Notes: generated from the sequence alone by a model not told the origin. 64,000 bases of DNA from Pseudomonadota bacterium (GCA_029779535.1 JAKPAG010000112.1:1-64000), one strand, 5' to 3'; shown: positions 14,901 to 24,065, numbered from the stretch's first letter. Numbers and translations are program-made.

Positions 14901-16478
14901 ATGACCCACGACGTCATTGTGGTTGGTTCGGGGGCGGCGGGTCTCACCGCGGCCCTGGCGCTGGCCGAACGGGTCAAGGTGCTGGTCCTGGCCAAGGGCG
15001 ATCTCACCGGCGGTTCGACCGCCTGGGCGCAGGGCGGGATCGCCGCCGTGCTGGATACCGGCGACACGTTCGAGGAACACATTCGCGACACCATGATCGC
15101 GGGCGGCGGCCTCAACCGGATCGAGACGGTCGAATTCGTGATCGAGCGCGCGCCCCACGCGATCGACCGGCTGGTCCGGCTGGGCGTGCCGTTCAACACC
15201 GAGGGCGAGCACCTGCACCTTACCCGCGAGGGCGGGCATTCGCACCGCCGCATCGTCCACGTCAACGACGCGACCGGCTGGGCGGTGCAATCGGCCCTGC
15301 TGAAGGCCGCGCAGGACCATCCCAACATCACCCTGCTGCCGGGCCGCGCCTGCATCGACCTGATCACCGGGCGGCACGAGGCGGAACGCTATTCAGGCTC
15401 GGGCCGGGTCTGGGGCGTCTATGCCCTGGACGAGGCGAGCGGCACGGTCGAGGCGCACACGGCGCGCGCCACCATCCTTGCCACCGGCGGGGCGGGGCGC
15501 GTCTACCAGTTCTCCACCGCGCCGCGCGGCGCGACCGGGGATGGCATCGCCATGGCCTGGCGCGCGGGCGCGCGGGTTTCCAACATGGAAATGATGCAGT
15601 TCCACCCGACCTGCCTCTACAACCTCGAGGTCAAGAACTTCCTGATCACCGAGGCGGTGCGCGGCGAGGGCGGGCATCTGCTCAACCCCAGGACCGGGCA
15701 CCGCTACATGCCCGACTATGACGAGCGCGCGGAACTGGCGCCCCGCGATGTCGTGGCAAGAGCCAACGACAGCGAGATCAAGCGCGACGGGCTCGATTAC
15801 GTCCACCTCGACATCAGCCACCAGCCCGCCGACTTCGTGAAGCAGCACTTCCCGACGATTTACGAAAAGCTGCTGGGCCTTGGCATCGACATGACCAGGC
15901 AGCCGATCCCGGTGGTCCCGGCGCAGCATTACACCTGCGGCGGGATCCTGATCGACCTCAATGGCCGGACCGACCTGCCCGGGCTTTATGCCGCGGGCGA
16001 ATGCACCGAAAGCGGGCTGCACGGGGCCAACCGCCTGGCCAGCAATTCCTTGCTCGAATGCTTCGTGTTCGGCGATGCGGCGGCGGCCGACATCCTGGCC
16101 CGGTGGGACAGCTTCGAGGCGCCGCCTGCCGTCCGTCCGTGGGACGAAAGCCGCGTCACCGACAGTGACGAGGAAGTGATCATCAAGCAGAACTGGACGG
16201 AAATCCGCCGGTTCATGTGGAACTATGTCGGCATCGTGCGGACCACCAAGCGGCTGGAACGCGCCATGCACCGCATCCAGATGCTGTCGGGCGAGGTCGA
16301 GGAATACTATGCCCACTTCCGCGTTTCGACCGACCTGATCGAACTGCGCAACCTGCTGCAATGCGCCGAACTGATCGTGCGTTCGGCCTTGGCCCGGCAT
16401 GAAAGCCGCGGGCTGCACTTCACGCTCGACTATCCCAAGACGCTGAAGGTGGCGCGCGACACGGTGCTGGTGCCCTAG
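14901..16478 (+). CDS. nadB: L-aspartate oxidase
   Basis: VIVVGSGAAGLTAALAL FAD motif; GGSTAWAQGGIAAVL; TESGLHGANRLASNSLLECFVFG. Confidence 0.93.
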   Translation: MTHDVIVVGSGAAGLTAALALAERVKVLVLAKGDLTGGSTAWAQGGIAAVLDTGDTFEEHIRDTMIAGGGLNRIETVEFVIERAPHAIDRLVRLGVPFNTEGEHLHLTREGGHSHRRIVHVNDATGWAVQSALLKAAQDHPNITLLPGRACIDLITGRHEAERYSGSGRVWGVYALDEASGTVEAHTARATILATGGAGRVYQFSTAPRGATGDGIAMAWRAGARVSNMEMMQFHPTCLYNLEVKNFLITEAVRGEGGHLLNPRTGHRYMPDYDERAELAPRDVVARANDSEIKRDGLDYVHLDISHQPADFVKQHFPTIYEKLLGLGIDMTRQPIPVVPAQHYTCGGILIDLNGRTDLPGLYAAGECTESGLHGANRLASNSLLECFVFGDAAAADILARWDSFEAPPAVRPWDESRVTDSDEEVIIKQNWTEIRRFMWNYVGIVRTTKRLERAMHRIQMLSGEVEEYYAHFRVSTDLIELRNLLQCAELIVRSALARHESRGLHFTLDYPKTLKVARDTVLVP

Positions 16479-16701
16479 GGTCCTGACCCCGGCGTCCTGA
16501 CCCGGCGTTGCATTTTGCGCAACAGCGCGTGCAGCCTTCCCGTTTGACGCAGACCCGCCTTTGGCGGGACACTCCGGTCAATTCCCAGAGTCGGCTCCGC
16601 CCCGGTTTTCCGGGCTGCGGCGCTTACCAATCGGGAATGTTTGCCTGCCATGATGGCGTAATGGCCGGGTGCGGTGCGCCCGGCGCGAATGGAGTGACTG
16701 C

Positions 16702-17784
16702 ATGACTGCCAAGCGACCCGCCCGGACCCCTGTCGCCGCCAAGCCCGGCCTGCCGCCAGTGGTCGAGGAAAGCCTGGCCGACGAACGCGCCGAAGCCGCT
16801 TTCGAGGCCGAGGAGGCCGCGCTCGACGCGATCGCGGCGACCAGCGGCAGCGAAGGGATCGAGGCGATCATTTCCGGCGCATCGCCTGACGATGCCGCGC
16901 GGATGCGCCAGCACCTGGGGCTGCCCAAGCCTCCGGGCAAGCCGCGCCGCACCCGCGACGACCTGGCCGATGACTGGCGCAAGGGTGGTTACCCCTACAA
17001 GTTCAAGATGCTGCGCAAGGATTACGAGCGCGAGAAGTTCATCCTCCAGACCGAGCTGCTCAAATTGCAGCAATGGGCCAAGGATACCGGCCAGCGCGTG
17101 GTGATCCTGTTCGAAGGGCGCGACGCGGCCGGCAAGGGCGGGGCGATCAAGCGCTTCATGGAACACCTCAACCCGCGCGGCGCGCGCGTGGTCGCGCTCG
17201 AAAAGCCGAGCGAGGTGGAGCGCGGGCAGTGGTACTTCCAGCGCTATGTCGAACACCTGCCGACCAAGGGCGAAATCGTGCTGTTCGACCGCAGCTGGTA
17301 CAACCGCGCCGGGGTGGAACGGGTGATGGGGTTCTGCAGCGACGATGAATACAAGGAATTCCTGCGCCAGGCCCCTGAATTCGAACGCAACCTGGTGCGG
17401 TCGGGCATCCACCTGATCAAGTTCTGGTTCTCGGTCAGCCAGGCGGAACAGCGCCGCCGCTTCAAGGAACGCAAGGTCCACCCATTGAAGCAGTGGAAGC
17501 TTTCGCCGGTCGATCTCGCCTCCCTCGACAAGTGGGACGACTACACCCGCGCCAAGGAAGCGATGTTCTTCGCCACCGACACCGCCGACAGCCCGTGGAC
17601 CGTGATCAAGAGCGACGACAAGAAGCGGGCCCGGCTCAACGCCATGCGCTATGTCCTCCACTCGCTGCCCTACCAGGACAAGGACGTGAAGCGGATCGGC
17701 ATGGTCGATGACCTGATCGTGGGCCGCGCCAACATCATCCACGAACGCGGCGAACACGGCTGGCGCAGCGGCAAGGACGACTGA
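16702..17784 (+). CDS. ppk2: Polyphosphate kinase 2
   Basis: VVILFEGRDAAGKGGAIKRFMEHLNPRGARVVAL; FDRSWYNRAGVERVMGFC. Confidence 0.95.
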   Translation: MTAKRPARTPVAAKPGLPPVVEESLADERAEAAFEAEEAALDAIAATSGSEGIEAIISGASPDDAARMRQHLGLPKPPGKPRRTRDDLADDWRKGGYPYKFKMLRKDYEREKFILQTELLKLQQWAKDTGQRVVILFEGRDAAGKGGAIKRFMEHLNPRGARVVALEKPSEVERGQWYFQRYVEHLPTKGEIVLFDRSWYNRAGVERVMGFCSDDEYKEFLRQAPEFERNLVRSGIHLIKFWFSVSQAEQRRRFKERKVHPLKQWKLSPVDLASLDKWDDYTRAKEAMFFATDTADSPWTVIKSDDKKRARLNAMRYVLHSLPYQDKDVKRIGMVDDLIVGRANIIHERGEHGWRSGKDD

Positions 17785-17852
17785 CCGGGGCCCTTGCGCC
17801 CCGCCCCGCCATGGCTATCCTCCCGGACAAATCACAAACACCGGGAGGAACC

Positions 17853-18737
17853 ATGCCGCAGATCCAGGCCAACGGCATCCAGATCGAATACGAAGCCCAC
17901 GGCAATCCCGCCGATCCGGCGCTGCTGCTGATCATGGGGCTGGGCGCGCAGCTGACGCTGTGGCCGATCGAACTGGTCGAGGCGCTGGTCGCGCGCGGCT
18001 ACTACGTGATCCGGCACGACAACCGCGACATCGGCCTCAGCCAGAAGTTTTCCGACCACGGCGTGCCCGATTTCCGCCGGGTCGCGCTGATGCGCCTGTT
18101 CGGCCTGCGCGCGCGGCTGCCCTATCGGCTGACCGATATGGCCGATGATGCGGTGGCACTGCTGGATGAACTGGGGATCGGACGCGCCCATGTGGTTGGC
18201 GGGTCGATGGGCGGGATGATCGCACAACTGGTGGCGGTCAACCACCCGCACAAGGTGCAGACGCTGACCTCGATCTTCTCGACCACCGGCAACCGCCGCC
18301 TGCCCGGGCCGCGCAAGGAAGCGATGCAGGCGCTGCTGGCGCGCGCGCCGGCCGATGCCAGCCTGGAACAGGTCATCCCGATCGGGATCAAGGTGGCCCG
18401 CGCCATCGGCAGCCCGGCCTATCCCACGCCCGAGGACCGGCTGCGCGAACGCATCGCCCGCGACTATCACCGCAGCTTCTTTCCCGAAGGCGCGGCGCGC
18501 CAGATCGCCGCGATCATGGACGATGGCGACCGGCGCAAGCGCCTGAAGCGCATCACCGCGCCGACCCTGGTGATCCACGGCGTCGACGATCCGCTGGTCC
18601 CGGTCGAAGGCGGGCGCGATACCGCCAAGGCCATCCCCGGTGCAAAGCTGCACGAAATCCCCGGCATGGGCCACGACCTGCCGCTGGAACTGGTGGACGA
18701 GATCGCCGACGCGATTGCCGGACACGCCCGGAGCTGA
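17853..18737 (+). CDS. Alpha/beta hydrolase
   Basis: HVVGGSMGGMIAQLVAVNHP nucleophile elbow; ATG 17853 after gggaggaa. Confidence 0.9.
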   Translation: MPQIQANGIQIEYEAHGNPADPALLLIMGLGAQLTLWPIELVEALVARGYYVIRHDNRDIGLSQKFSDHGVPDFRRVALMRLFGLRARLPYRLTDMADDAVALLDELGIGRAHVVGGSMGGMIAQLVAVNHPHKVQTLTSIFSTTGNRRLPGPRKEAMQALLARAPADASLEQVIPIGIKVARAIGSPAYPTPEDRLRERIARDYHRSFFPEGAARQIAAIMDDGDRRKRLKRITAPTLVIHGVDDPLVPVEGGRDTAKAIPGAKLHEIPGMGHDLPLELVDEIADAIAGHARS

Positions 18738-18761
18738 ACTGTCAGTGGAGCCAGGCTGGCC

Positions 18762-19010
18762 CTAGATGTGCCAGCCCAGGTGGCGCCCGGCATAGATCAG
18801 CGCCATCGCGCCCAGCACCGATGCCAGGCACCCGGCGCGGCTGACACCCTGGCCCTGGCCGCGCGTGGTCAGCAGGCTGGCCAGCAGCGATCCGCCCACC
18901 CCCAGCAGGATCGTCATGCCCCAGCCCAGCGGCACGTCGCCCGGGTAGAAGAAGCGGGCGAGCACCCCGACGAACAGGCCCGAGAACAGCGCACCGATCA
19001 GGTTGAGCAT
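18762..19010 (-). CDS. GlsB/YeaQ/YmgE family membrane protein
   Basis: MLNLIGALFSGLFVGVLARFFYPGDVPLGWGMTILLGVGGSLLASLL. Confidence 0.85.
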   Translation of the reverse strand: MLNLIGALFSGLFVGVLARFFYPGDVPLGWGMTILLGVGGSLLASLLTTRGQGQGVSRAGCLASVLGAMALIYAGRHLGWHI

Positions 19011-19032
19011 TGCCGGCAATCTCCACGCAGGT

Positions 19033-19106
19033 TGGGGCAGGCAAGGTAAGGGGTGATTCCCGCCAGGCAAGAGCTACCACCGGTGGTGTATGCCTGGCCT
19101 GCCCCA
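19033..19106. other. Nested inverted-repeat element (possible structured leader RNA)
   Basis: TGGGGCAGGC(19033-19042)/GCCTGCCCCA(19097-19106); CAGGCA(19064-19069)/TGCCTG(19091-19096); inner ACCACCGGTGGT (19076-19087). Confidence 0.5.
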
Positions 19107-19357
19107 CCCCAAGCCGTTGCGCTTTCGGGGGTGATTTGCGCAACAAGATTGCCGGCTCCGATTCTAACCTTGTCAACGCCCCGGAACGCCTTTCCCCGGC
19201 CAAAAATTTTTTCACAGATTCACTTTGACTCTTGCGCGGATGACGAAGCGCCGGATTTCCACGCGTCGCTGCGACGCGGCATCGGCCGGGCAGCGCTTCG
19301 GGGCTGCCGGGCATGGTTATCCGAAGATTTACCCTCTTGCGCCGGACTCGGGTTCGG

Positions 19358-19406
19358 GCACTATGGATAGTGGTCCAGCATACGGGGGGACCTCTAGAGC
19401 TAGTTG
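19358..19406. promoter_or_regulatory. Candidate tandem NrdR boxes upstream of nrdA
   Basis: gcaCTATGGATAGtgg (19358-19373) and cctCTAGAGCTAGttg (19391-19406), 33 bp centre to centre, resembling acaCwAtATaTwGtgt. Confidence 0.55.
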
Positions 19407-19651
19407 GACGCTGATCGCGCGGTTCGCGCCGCGGTGGCGGATTCGGCCGGGATGCAAGCCCCCCGAAGTGACTGACCGGGGGATGGAATGGGGATAAGTT
19501 TTTCTCCTTTCGTTCCCCCCGTTTGCTAGGATGGGCGCTTGCCCGCCGATTCGAACGGAAGTGGAACATTTGGCGCCACGCGCCGACTTGCGGAACGCTG
19601 CGAAATATTGGGGGCTGACAGGTGGATTTCAGGAACGGAGACGAGCCGACG

Positions 19652-21655
19652 ATGGCCGAGCTGGATATTGCGGCAAGTGATGCGGCGGCGGGTGATGCGG
19701 CTGGAAAGGGCCCGGCATTGAGCATGAGTGACAAGACGGATGCGGGCTCTGCGGGCCTGGTCGAGAAGCTGGGCGCGGATGCCCTGGCCGGCGCGCTGGG
19801 CGAAGTGGCCAAGGCGGCCGCCACGCCCAAGGCGGATTCCAAGGCGATCGCCGACCGGCGCTTCACCATCGTCACCGATCCGTCGCGCGATGCGCTGCTG
19901 ACCGATTTTGGCAAGGAAACGCTGGACGACCGCTACCTGCTGCCCGGCGAAAAGTACCAGGACCTGTTCGCCCGCGTGGCCGATGCCTATGCCGATGACC
20001 AGGACCACGCCCAGCGGCTGTATGACTACATTTCGAAGCTGTGGTTCATGCCGGCCACCCCGGTGCTGTCGAACGGCGGCACCAATCGCGGCCTGCCGAT
20101 CAGCTGCTACCTCAACTCGGTTGACGATAGCCTCGAAGGGATCGTCAACACCTGGAACGAGAACGTCTGGCTGGCTTCGCGCGGCGGCGGGATCGGCACC
20201 TATTGGGGCAACGTGCGCGGGATTGGCGAACCGGTTGGCCTGAACGGCAAGACCAGCGGGATCATCCCCTTCGTCCGCGTGATGGACAGCCTGACCCTGG
20301 CGATTTCGCAAGGGTCGCTGCGGCGCGGTTCGGCGGCTTGCTATCTCGACGTGTCGCACCCGGAAATCGAGGAGTTCCTCGAAATCCGGAAACCCTCGGG
20401 CGACTTCAACCGCAAGGCGCTCAACCTGCACCACGGCGTGCTGCTGACCGATGAATTCATGGAAGCGGTGCGCGACGGCGCCGATTTCAACCTGCGCAGC
20501 CCCAAGGACGGGTCGGTGCGCGGCACGGTCAACGCCCGCGCGCTGTTCCAGAAGCTGGTCGAAAACCGGCTGGCCACGGGCGAGCCCTACATTGTCTTCT
20601 CCGACACGGTGAACCGGATGATGCCCAAGCATCACCGCGACCTCGGGCTCAAGGTCTCGACCTCGAACCTCTGCTCGGAAATCACCCTGCCCACGGGCCG
20701 CGACCACCTGGGCAACGATCGCACCGCGGTGTGCTGCCTGTCCTCGCTCAACCTCGAAACCTGGGACGAGTGGAACAAGGACAAGCTGTTCGTCGAAGAC
20801 GTGCTGCGCTTCCTCGACAACGTCCTGCAGGACTATATCGACCGCGCGCCGGACGAGATGGCCCGCGCCAAGTATTCCGCCGCGCGCGAACGCTCGGTCG
20901 GGATGGGCGTGATGGGCTTCCACTCCTACCTGCAGCAAAAGGGCATCGCCTTTGAAAGCGCGATGGCCAAGGCGATCAACCTCAAGATGTTCAAGCACGT
21001 CGCCGCCAAGGCGGACGAGGCGTCGATCCTGCTCGCGCAGGAACGCGGCGCTTGCCCCGATGCGGCGGACATGGGCGTGATGCAGCGCTTCAGCTGCAAG
21101 ATGGCGATCGCGCCGACCGCGTCGATCAGCATCATCTGCGGCGGCACCAGCGCCTGCATCGAACCGATCCCGGCCAACATCTACACCCACAAGACCCTGT
21201 CGGGCAGCTTCGTGGTCAAGAACCCCTACCTGCAGAAGCTGTTGGCGGAAAAGAGCAAGGATTCGACCAACGTCTGGAACTCGATCCTCGAGCACGGCGG
21301 TTCGGTCCAGCACCTCGATTTCCTGTCCCCTGAGGAAAAGGCGGTCTACAAGACCAGCTTCGAAATCGACCAGCGCTGGCTGCTTGAATTCGCGGCTGAC
21401 CGCACGCCCTATATCGACCAGGCCCAGTCGCTGAACCTCTACATCCCGGCGGACGTGGAGAAGTGGGACCTGATGATGCTGCACTTCCAGGCCTGGGAAA
21501 AGGGCATCAAGAGCCTCTAGTACCTGCGCTCGAAGTCGGTCCAGCGCGCCGGGTTCGCCGGCGGGGTAGAGGCGGACAACACGGCCAATGCCCCGGTGAT
21601 GGAACTCAGCGCCGGCGGCCAGACCGACTACGAGGAATGCCTCGCCTGCCAGTAA
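19652..21655 (+). CDS. nrdA: Ribonucleoside-diphosphate reductase subunit alpha, interrupted by in-frame TAG at 21518-21520
   Basis: Catalytic-site and loop motifs (SNGGTNRGLPISCYLN, NLCSEITLP, MAIAPTASIS). After SL-TAG the same frame continues YLRSKSVQRAGFAGGVEADNTANAPVMELSAGGQTDYEECLACQ-TAA. GTG at 19622 is an alternative start. Confidence 0.93.
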
Positions 21656-21688
21656 GGCGGCGGGCTTTCCTCTGGATCGGAGCGAGAT

Positions 21689-22096
21689 ATGTCCTATCGG
21701 GATCAGCTTCAGGGCAACACCGGCTGTTCGCTGGTCGGCGGCGCGATCGGCCTGATCGTCCTTCTGGCGTTCTTCGTGGGCTGGCCGCAGTACCGTGTCT
21801 ATCAGCAGCGGCTGGCGGGCGAAGCCGCGCTGGCCGAAGCGCAAAGTTCGCGGCAAGTCGCGATTCTCGAGGCCCGGGCCAAGAAGGAAAGCGCGATCAG
21901 CCTAGCCGAAGCCGAAGTGATCCGCGCCGAAGGGGCTGCCAAGGCGAACAAGATCCTGCAGGATTCGCTTGGCGGGCCCGAAGGCTATCTGCGTTATCTG
22001 CAAATCCAGGCGCTGGAAGATACCAAGGCGCAACTGATCTATGTGCCGACCGAAGGTGGTCTCCCCGTAACCGAAGCCAAACGGCTGGGGGACTGA
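21689..22096 (+). CDS. Small membrane protein resembling the C-terminal tail of SPFH/band-7 proteins
   Basis: One TM segment then AEAEVIRAEGAAKANKILQDSLGGPEGYLRYLQIQALEDTKAQLIYVPTEGGLPVTEAKRL; RBS ggagcgag. Confidence 0.7.
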   Translation: MSYRDQLQGNTGCSLVGGAIGLIVLLAFFVGWPQYRVYQQRLAGEAALAEAQSSRQVAILEARAKKESAISLAEAEVIRAEGAAKANKILQDSLGGPEGYLRYLQIQALEDTKAQLIYVPTEGGLPVTEAKRLGD

Positions 22097-22204
22097 GCGC
22101 GATGCGAACGGGTGTTACAATTGGCGACGAAATGCGGCTTGCCGCAAGCGCACCTGCTGCCCTTGGGAGGGGCTCCATCCTCATCTCCCAGGGAGTAATC
22201 TGTT

Positions 22205-22591
22205 ATGCGTAAATGGCACCGCTGGCTTTCCGTCCTGTTCGGCGTGGTCCTGCTGTGGGTCGCGGTCACCGGGCTGCTCAGCCAGGTCCCGCTGGTGGGC
22301 GAAGTGCTGGGCGTCAAGGAAGAGCGTCCCGCTGCCGCGGCTGCCGTTCCCGCCGGGTTCAAGTGCCCCGAAACCATGATCTGCCGGCCAAAGCCGCCCC
22401 AGGGCGGCTATCCGCTTGGCCTGATCCACCACCTCCATTCGGGGGAAACCTTTGGCGCGTTCGGCACGGTGATCTTCACCTTGGCCGGGTTCGCCATGGT
22501 CTTCTTCAGCTTCTCCGGCCTGTGGCTCTATTTCGCCATGTGGTCCAACCGCAAGAACCGCGGGGCCAGCCCCCGGTGGTTCTGGAAATGA
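22205..22591 (+). CDS. PepSY-associated TM-helix type small membrane protein
   Basis: 128 aa; MRKWHRWLSVLFGVVLLWVAVTGLL and C-terminal TM GLWLYFAMWSNRKNRG. Confidence 0.7.
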   Translation: MRKWHRWLSVLFGVVLLWVAVTGLLSQVPLVGEVLGVKEERPAAAAAVPAGFKCPETMICRPKPPQGGYPLGLIHHLHSGETFGAFGTVIFTLAGFAMVFFSFSGLWLYFAMWSNRKNRGASPRWFWK

Positions 22592-22619
22592 GCGCTACGC
22601 GCGCCAACCCATCCCGTGT

Positions 22620-22644
22620 TTCCCGCGCCATCATGGCGCGGGAA
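22620..22644. repeat. Perfect 11-bp stem hairpin between the PepSY-like gene and nrdB
   Basis: TTCCCGCGCCA-TCA-TGGCGCGGGAA. Confidence 0.8.
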
Positions 22645-22685
22645 GCCGCCCTTTAGATCAACGCTGTCCGCCAGGAGTCCGTCCG

Positions 22686-23744
22686 ATGCCCCTTCTCGAA
22701 GCCCGCAAGACCTACAAGCCCTTCGAATATCCCTGGGCCTACGACTTCTGGAAGCGCCAGCAGCAGGTCCACTGGATGCCCGAGGAAGTTCCCCTGGGCG
22801 AGGACTGCCGCGACTGGATGCAGAAGATCAGCGAAAGCGAACGCAACCTGCTGACGCAGATCTTCCGCTTCTTCACCCAGGCCGACGTGGAAGTGCAGGA
22901 CTGCTACCACGAAAAGTACGGCCGCGTGTTCAAGCCGACCGAAGTGAAGATGATGCTGGCCGCATTCTCCAACATGGAGACGATCCACATCGCGGCCTAC
23001 AGCCATCTGCTCGACACCATCGGTATGCCCGAAACCGAATACTCGATGTTCCTCGAGTATGACGAAATGCGTGCCAAGCACGATTACCTGCAGCAGTTCG
23101 GCGTCGACAATGACGAGGACATCGCCCGCACGCTCGCCATGTTCGGCGGCTTTACCGAAGGGCTGCAGCTGTTCGCCAGCTTCGCCATGCTGATGAACTT
23201 CCCGCGCTTCAACAAGATGAAGGGCATGGGCCAGATCGTCACCTGGTCGATCCGCGACGAATCGCTGCACTGCGAAGGGATCACCCGCCTGTTCCACGCC
23301 TTCGTGGCCGAACGCGGCTGCCTGACCAAGGCGGTCAAGGAAGACATCATCGACTGCTGCCAGAAGACCGTGCGGCTGGAAGACGCCTTCATCGACCTGG
23401 CGTTCGAACAGGGCCCGGTGCCCGGCATGAGCGCGAAGGAAATCAAGCGCTACATCCGCTACATTGCCGACTGGCGCTTGTCGCAGCTGGGCCTGCCCGC
23501 GATCTACATGATCGAGGACCACCCGCTGCCCTGGCTCGCCCCGCTGCTCAACGGGGTGGAACACGCCAACTTCTTCGAAACCCGCGCCACCGAATATTCG
23601 AAGGGCGCGACCAAGGGCAGCTGGCAGGACGTCTGGTCCAGCTTCGACAGCCGCCGCAAGGCCAAGGGCGAACCGGCCAACGAAGCCGGCAACGCGGGGC
23701 AAGAGCCGGACATGTTCGGCGCGGCCGGAGTGGCGGCGGAGTAA
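22686..23744 (+). CDS. nrdB: Ribonucleoside-diphosphate reductase subunit beta
   Basis: FRFFTQADVEVQDCYHEKYG, NMETIHIAAYSHLLDTIG, WSIRDESLHCEG class I beta motifs. Confidence 0.95.
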   Translation: MPLLEARKTYKPFEYPWAYDFWKRQQQVHWMPEEVPLGEDCRDWMQKISESERNLLTQIFRFFTQADVEVQDCYHEKYGRVFKPTEVKMMLAAFSNMETIHIAAYSHLLDTIGMPETEYSMFLEYDEMRAKHDYLQQFGVDNDEDIARTLAMFGGFTEGLQLFASFAMLMNFPRFNKMKGMGQIVTWSIRDESLHCEGITRLFHAFVAERGCLTKAVKEDIIDCCQKTVRLEDAFIDLAFEQGPVPGMSAKEIKRYIRYIADWRLSQLGLPAIYMIEDHPLPWLAPLLNGVEHANFFETRATEYSKGATKGSWQDVWSSFDSRRKAKGEPANEAGNAGQEPDMFGAAGVAAE

Positions 23745-23780
23745 GGCGATTGGTAACGGCGGCCTGGTAACGCGCCGCCG

Positions 23781-24065
23781 ATGCCTTTCTTGACCGACCA
23801 CCTGATCGAGGCGCTGAGCGCCATCAACTTCGCGGCCTTTGCGGCTTTCGGCCTCGACAAGGCGCGGGCCGAGCGCGGGGGATGGCGCATTCGGGAATCG
23901 ACCCTGCTGTGGCTTGCCTTCCTGGGCGGTTCGCCCGGGGCCTGGGCAGGCCGCCGCCTGTTCCGGCACAAGACGCGCAAGCAGCCGTTCAACCGCTGGC
24001 TGCTGGGCGTGACCACGGCGCAACTGGCCGGGCTGGGCCTGTGGCTGGGCTGGAGCATGGCATAG
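23781..24065 (+). CDS. DUF1294 family protein
   Basis: FAAFGLDKARAERGGWRIRESTLLWLAFLGGSPGAWAGRRLFRHKTRKQPF. Confidence 0.88.
   Translation: MPFLTDHLIEALSAINFAAFAAFGLDKARAERGGWRIRESTLLWLAFLGGSPGAWAGRRLFRHKTRKQPFNRWLLGVTTAQLAGLGLWLGWSMA

Noticed and set aside
19107-19651. Cobalamin riboswitch upstream of nrdA
   Set aside because: No B12-box-like sequence was recognised, and the downstream gene is a class I rather than class II reductase.
19622-21655. Genome-wide reassignment of TAG to explain nrdA
   Set aside because: TAG serves as the normal terminator elsewhere in the window (guaA 7107-7109, nadB 16476-16478, MFS 36112-36114, the asparaginase ending at 63819). Only a context-specific event, mutation or error remains possible.
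21518-21655. Intein, intron or frameshift as the cause of the nrdA interruption
   Set aside because: The reading frame continues without insertion or deletion and the next residues align directly with the expected tail, so a single substitution suffices.
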